A stretch of DNA of 64,000 bases from NCBI GenBank assembly GCA_015075555.1, contig JABTUD010000001.1, positions 434,001 to 498,000 of the forward strand. Direction: 5' to 3'. The translations under genes were made by a program, and so were the position numbers. The notes under the pieces are model-generated. The model saw nothing but the letters and a program-made list of their open reading frames with translations. It was not told the origin of the DNA and did not search any database. How positions within the stretch are numbered: position 1 is the stretch's first letter; every line of letters starts with the position of its first letter. This document shows positions 61,119 through 64,000 of this stretch, piece after piece. The stretch comes from Thermoflexaceae bacterium. GTDB lineage: Bacteria > Chloroflexota > Dehalococcoidia > Tepidiformales > Tepidiformaceae.

Positions 61119-62873
61119 CTAGGAACCGCCCCCAAGGGCGCCCACAGCGTCGCCGGGGAGTGGCTCGACCGATGCCGCGGGCTGGGGCACAGCGACCCGG
61201 CGGCTGCCCTTTTCGGCAACACGGTAGATGAGGCCCCTGCCGCGGGCGAGCTTCGCCTGGGCATGGACCGCGGGCAGGCTGGCGAAGAAGAAGGTTATCA
61301 CCGCCATCAGCGGCCACATGGTGTACTGGGCAGCAGCCGCCTTGCGGCTGACGTACTCTGGCCGGCGGGGGCGGGTCAGCGTTTCGATGAGGATCATTGC
61401 AAGCAGCGGAAGTAGACAGACGGCAACGAGGAGGCCCACCAGGTTGACCCACATTGTGGGTTCCACAAGTCCGGTGGAGTCGAAAGCGAACCAGCGTGAC
61501 GGGTGGACGACCTGCTCCGGGTGCCAGCCCGGTCCCGGAACGGGGTAACGGTGCGTCCACCAGGAAGGCAAAGGGGCGCCGAAGGCGCCGGCGAAACGCG
61601 CAGGGAGGAGGATGCCGAGGGTCACCAGGTACCACTGGGCAGCCCACATGACATGCACCTTGGTCACCGCCCCGGCGAGCAGAAGCCGTCGACGAACACC
61701 GAGCGGGCTACGCTGCGAAACCGCCGCGCGCCACGCGTAGGGGATGTCACTCGCACCCCAGGCGTGGCGGACGCTCTGGTGGTAGTGGGCCTTGAGGGTC
61801 TTGAAGTAGCCGTCGGTGAGCACGCAGTCGTTGCCAAGCGGCAGGTAGAGCGCCTCCACGTGCACCCGGTCGCCGAGCGTGTAGCAGCACTTGAGGTAGA
61901 CGTGCCAGTCTTCCGGGATGACCTCTTCGTCCCAGTAATCGACCTCGTCGAGCATCTTCCAGCTGACCGAGTAGCACGAGGTGGGGAACTTCACGCTGCC
62001 GGGCATCACCAGGTTGGAGAGGCGGTTGATGCCCGACAAACCATCGGGGATGCGGAGGGGGGCGGGGATGTCCCAGATGTTGTTTGAATTGAAAATGGTG
62101 GGCTGCCAGAAGGTGCGGTAGCGATCGCTGTTTGAGAGGAAGAGGTAGTTCAGGGCGGCGAAGTGACGCGGGTGGAAGACGGCATCGGCGTCGCAGCTGG
62201 TGATGGTGTACCGCTCGATGTCGTGGCTGCGGCGTTCGATGAGATAGATGCGCGCTTCGCGAGCGGCCCAGGCCTCATTCGAGCCCTTGCCCGGGGTCTC
62301 CCCCGGCAGGCCGGCAGGATGGAAAGTGGCGAACATGTTGCCGAAGCTCTGCCGATAGCGCGCAATGAGACGGGCGGCCTTGGCCTCGGCGCCGCTTTCG
62401 CGGGCCTCCATGGCCATCACAACCACCAGCTGCTCCGCGTTCTGTTGTGCGGCCAGCGAATCTATGGTGCGGGAAAGGCCTTCCTCGCTCTCGTTGTAGT
62501 TGGGGATGATGACCATGTGGCGTGGCCAGTCCCAGGCGGGTGCGCCGGGATGCTTGGTGCGCCACTGGCTGTACCTGGCGGGCCAATCGACTGCCTGCCA
62601 GCGCCGTATCCGGCGGAGCCCAACTGCGCAGGCAACGGCTACGCCGTAGGAGCGCAGCAACCAGTAGGTGAAGAAAATGAGCGTGCCGATGGCGAACGCC
62701 CAGGGCGCGTAGAACGGAGCCCAGAAGATGGTGGAGATGATGAACAGTGACAGGGCGAAGGGCAGGATGTTCCAGGCGCGCTCACGAAGCGCGGACCTGG
62801 CGGTGAGATCTGGAATGAAGATAGCAGGGGCGTCAGACGTCCCACGCGATGGTCGCCGGGCCAGGATGGCCAT
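61119..62873 (-). CDS. multi-pass membrane family 2 glycosyltransferase (cellulose synthase-like)
   Basis: A 584-residue enzyme with two N-terminal membrane helices (about 33-72), a cytoplasmic GT2 domain (about 115-390) and about five C-terminal helices. The GT-A domain has IPNYNESEEGLSRTIDSL, the DxD-like TSCDADAVFHP, and EDWHVYLK for the catalytic base region. The place of the usual QxxRW reads QSVRHAWG, so processivity is uncertain. It probably builds a surface polysaccharide or glycolipid in the membrane. Its 186-nt leader contains a c-di-AMP riboswitch and a TTGACA promoter, implying control by c-di-AMP. Confidence 0.87.
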   Translation of the reverse strand: MAILARRPSRGTSDAPAIFIPDLTARSALRERAWNILPFALSLFIISTIFWAPFYAPWAFAIGTLIFFTYWLLRSYGVAVACAVGLRRIRRWQAVDWPARYSQWRTKHPGAPAWDWPRHMVIIPNYNESEEGLSRTIDSLAAQQNAEQLVVVMAMEARESGAEAKAARLIARYRQSFGNMFATFHPAGLPGETPGKGSNEAWAAREARIYLIERRSHDIERYTITSCDADAVFHPRHFAALNYLFLSNSDRYRTFWQPTIFNSNNIWDIPAPLRIPDGLSGINRLSNLVMPGSVKFPTSCYSVSWKMLDEVDYWDEEVIPEDWHVYLKCCYTLGDRVHVEALYLPLGNDCVLTDGYFKTLKAHYHQSVRHAWGASDIPYAWRAAVSQRSPLGVRRRLLLAGAVTKVHVMWAAQWYLVTLGILLPARFAGAFGAPLPSWWTHRYPVPGPGWHPEQVVHPSRWFAFDSTGLVEPTMWVNLVGLLVAVCLLPLLAMILIETLTRPRRPEYVSRKAAAAQYTMWPLMAVITFFFASLPAVHAQAKLARGRGLIYRVAEKGSRRVAVPQPAASVEPLPGDAVGALGGGS

Positions 62874-62896
62874 TTGCAGAAGGCCCTTTTGTTGGG

Positions 62897-63042
62897 TCTT
62901 CCTACGCCGCCGAGGTTAGCTGCCGGGCTACGGCCGGAGTTAGCCGTTTCGCGACGCGCCGCCACCAGTGGAGTTGCGGCCGTCCCGAATTCGCCCCATG
63001 AAACTGGTTCCCCCGTTCTGCCGAGGCAGACTAGGCGCGCGA
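62897..63042 (-). promoter_or_regulatory. c-di-AMP riboswitch (ydaO/yuaA type)
   Basis: Read on the minus strand, the leader matches the ydaO aptamer. A closing helix uses the CGCGCC region near 63040 and GGCGGCG near 62907. A small hairpin TCTGC-CTCG-GCAGA follows, then GGGGGAACC (63014-63006) and CATGGGGCGAATTC. The diagnostic CCCGGCAGCTAACCTCGG spans 62926-62909, ending in GTAGGAAGA. The B. subtilis and Thermoanaerobacter aptamers have the same GGAACC and CAGCUAAC blocks. The 3' end leaves about 24 nt to the ATG, enough for a short stem (GAAG.CCC/GGG.CTTC) that could gate translation, and no T-tract is seen. Confidence 0.85.
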
Positions 63043-63058
63043 TCGTCTCGCTGAAAGC

Positions 63059-63087
63059 ATGCTTGACCCGGAACCGTTCAGTGTCAA
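63059..63087 (-). promoter_or_regulatory. promoter of the riboswitch-GT2 transcript
   Basis: Minus-strand TTGACA (63087-63082), 17-bp spacer, AAGCAT (63064-63059). Predicted start near 63052, about 10 nt before the riboswitch. The same stretch forms a hairpin (GCTTGAC/GTCAAGC) that might also end the upstream surface-protein transcript. Confidence 0.6.
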
Positions 63088-63144
63088 GCGGTTTTTTCGA
63101 GCTCCAGGCGCGTTATGAAAGCAAGTGAGACTGGATGGCCGCGC

Positions 63145-64000
63145 TCAATCTCGTGCCAGCAACGGAATCGAAACCCGGTGAGGAAGCCCCGAGCCGGGCG
63201 GGCCGATTGTGACCATGTGGACGGTGAGAGCGCCAAGCCGGGCATTACCGGAGGTGGTGAGCTTCACCTCAAAGGTCTCTCCAGGGTCCTCGCCGGAATC
63301 GGCGAGCGTGGCGATGGTGATGGTGCGGGTTTCGCCACTGGCCGTTCCGCCGAGGAACGAAAGGGTGCCGGCTGCGTGGGTGAAGTCGGCGCCGCCGGTG
63401 GCGGTCCCATTGGCGGTCACATACTGCACGGTGACGCCGCTGGTGGTAGGGAGACCATCGGAGGTGGTGAGCCTTACCTGGACCTGCACGGAGCCGCCCT
63501 CCTGGACGTTGCTGGCGGAGACGGCGAATTCCACGGTCCTGACCTGGGCAGCAACGGCCACTGGCGCCAGCTCGGAGGTGGAGCTGCCCGGGGTGCATGC
63601 GCCAGTACAGGCCATGGCGGTGATGTTGGAAAGGGGAACGCCCGCCGGGATGGCAGCGCTCCAGGCGCCGGAACCGCTCGCCGTTACCTGGGCTAGGAAC
63701 TCCGCCTTGCCGCCCGGCATGGCAGGGTTGGCGTAGGAGACATAGACAAGGACAGCGCAATCGGTGCAGGCCGTGCCACTCACCGTGCCGCCAGCCCGTG
63801 CGGTGATTTCCGGGTGGTTGAGCAGGCCGTTGGGGCCGGTATCGGCGTCGCCGGCATCGTTCGCGGTGGCGCCGTCGCTGTCCAGGTCAACCGGGAGACC
63901 ACCATTGGCTCCAATGAGGTAGGGGGCAACGACGTTGCCGGTGGCGCTGCTGCCCACAACAGCCACGCCAGCCATGCCGTTCCCGGCGACAATCCCGGGA
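63145..64000 (-). CDS. large secreted/surface protein with beta-helix and Calx-beta domains, partial (C-terminal end)
   Basis: The frame enters from the right edge and ends at 63145; about 285 residues are visible. The visible start (GIVAGNGMAGVAVVG, then LDSDGATANDAGDADTGPNGLLNHPEI) is typical of the last turns of right-handed beta-helix surface proteins. A Calx-beta-like domain follows (FAVSASNVQEGGSVQVQVRLT...GETFEVKLT). The C-terminus, RVSIPLLARD, resembles the short hydrophobic Pro-Leu motif ending many chloroflexal secreted proteins. Probably an adhesin or envelope protein. The true start lies outside the window. Confidence 0.82.
   Translation of the reverse strand, partial: PGIVAGNGMAGVAVVGSSATGNVVAPYLIGANGGLPVDLDSDGATANDAGDADTGPNGLLNHPEITARAGGTVSGTACTDCAVLVYVSYANPAMPGGKAEFLAQVTASGSGAWSAAIPAGVPLSNITAMACTGACTPGSSTSELAPVAVAAQVRTVEFAVSASNVQEGGSVQVQVRLTTSDGLPTTSGVTVQYVTANGTATGGADFTHAAGTLSFLGGTASGETRTITIATLADSGEDPGETFEVKLTTSGNARLGALTVHMVTIGPPGSGLPHRVSIPLLARD

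Noticed and set aside
61500-62750. Plus-strand frames of about 190 codons opposite the GT2 gene
   Set aside because: Shadow frames; the minus-strand gene has clear GT2 motifs and membrane helices.
63061-63096. Plus-strand hairpin GCTTGAC...GTCAAGC followed by six T, looking like a rho-independent terminator
   Set aside because: No plus-strand gene lies upstream that it could terminate. The same bases on the minus strand form a TTGACA promoter just before the riboswitch, which fits the context better.

Overview
The window is a 64 kb piece of a GC-rich bacterial chromosome. It most resembles Chloroflexota, possibly a Dehalococcoidia/Tepidiformia-like lineage. This placement rests on the style of the RpoB, RpoC and ClpC proteins, the Gly/Cys-tailed FmdB protein, and a large secreted protein ending in a short Pro-Leu-Leu-x-Arg type motif. 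It is inference, not a phylogeny. The content is mostly core chromosome: there are no transposases, integrases, phage genes or CRISPR arrays. Base composition is uniform by eye.

Layout. 1-9 kb: the end of a dUTPase gene, a PKD-domain membrane protein, a tRNA-Met(CAT), lipid or acyl-CoA type enzymes (SDR, crotonase, FAD oxidase), a Lit/DUF1461 membrane protein, an FmdB zinc ribbon, a hydrolase, and the isoprenoid pair ispD-ispF. 9-22 kb: a minus-strand information-processing block in transcription order S1, clpC, rpoB, rpoC, closed by a strong terminator. 22-28 kb: a degenerate GGDEF-like membrane protein, a hydroxyacyl-CoA dehydrogenase-type SDR, asparagine synthetase, a hydrolase and a GNAT protein. 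28-44.7 kb: a nearly complete division and cell wall (dcw) cluster on the minus strand, in the order mraZ-rsmH-ftsL-ftsI-murF-mraY-murD-ftsW-murG-murC-murB-ddl-ftsQ-ftsA-ftsZ. It is driven by a TTGACA promoter carrying G-run repeats that look like MraZ boxes. murE is absent from its usual place between ftsI and murF. 44.8-49 kb: mogA-trmD, a small phosphatase, and a TetR/ABC exporter operon with a perfect 20-bp palindromic operator. 49-56 kb: nucleotide-sugar and glycan genes (gmd, WecA-like transferase, GT2, GT4, rfbA, rfbB) and mobA. 56-64 kb: a membrane-anchored gamma-carbonic anhydrase, a MoxR-like ATPase, GNAT and methyltransferase genes, a phosphotriesterase-family hydrolase, a multi-pass GT2 glycosyltransferase behind a c-di-AMP (ydaO/yuaA-type) riboswitch, and the end of a Calx-beta surface protein.

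The points most worth a second look are these. (1) A 151-nt multibranched inverted-repeat structure at 28020-28170 overlaps the ftsZ stop codon, and I cannot match it to a known RNA. (2) A c-di-AMP riboswitch with its own TTGACA promoter precedes a membrane glycosyltransferase, linking second-messenger signalling to envelope glycan synthesis. (3) TAnnnT -10 boxes repeatedly lie 6-7 nt before start codons, implying widespread leaderless transcription. (4) The dcw cluster lacks murE and its genes overlap at nine consecutive junctions.
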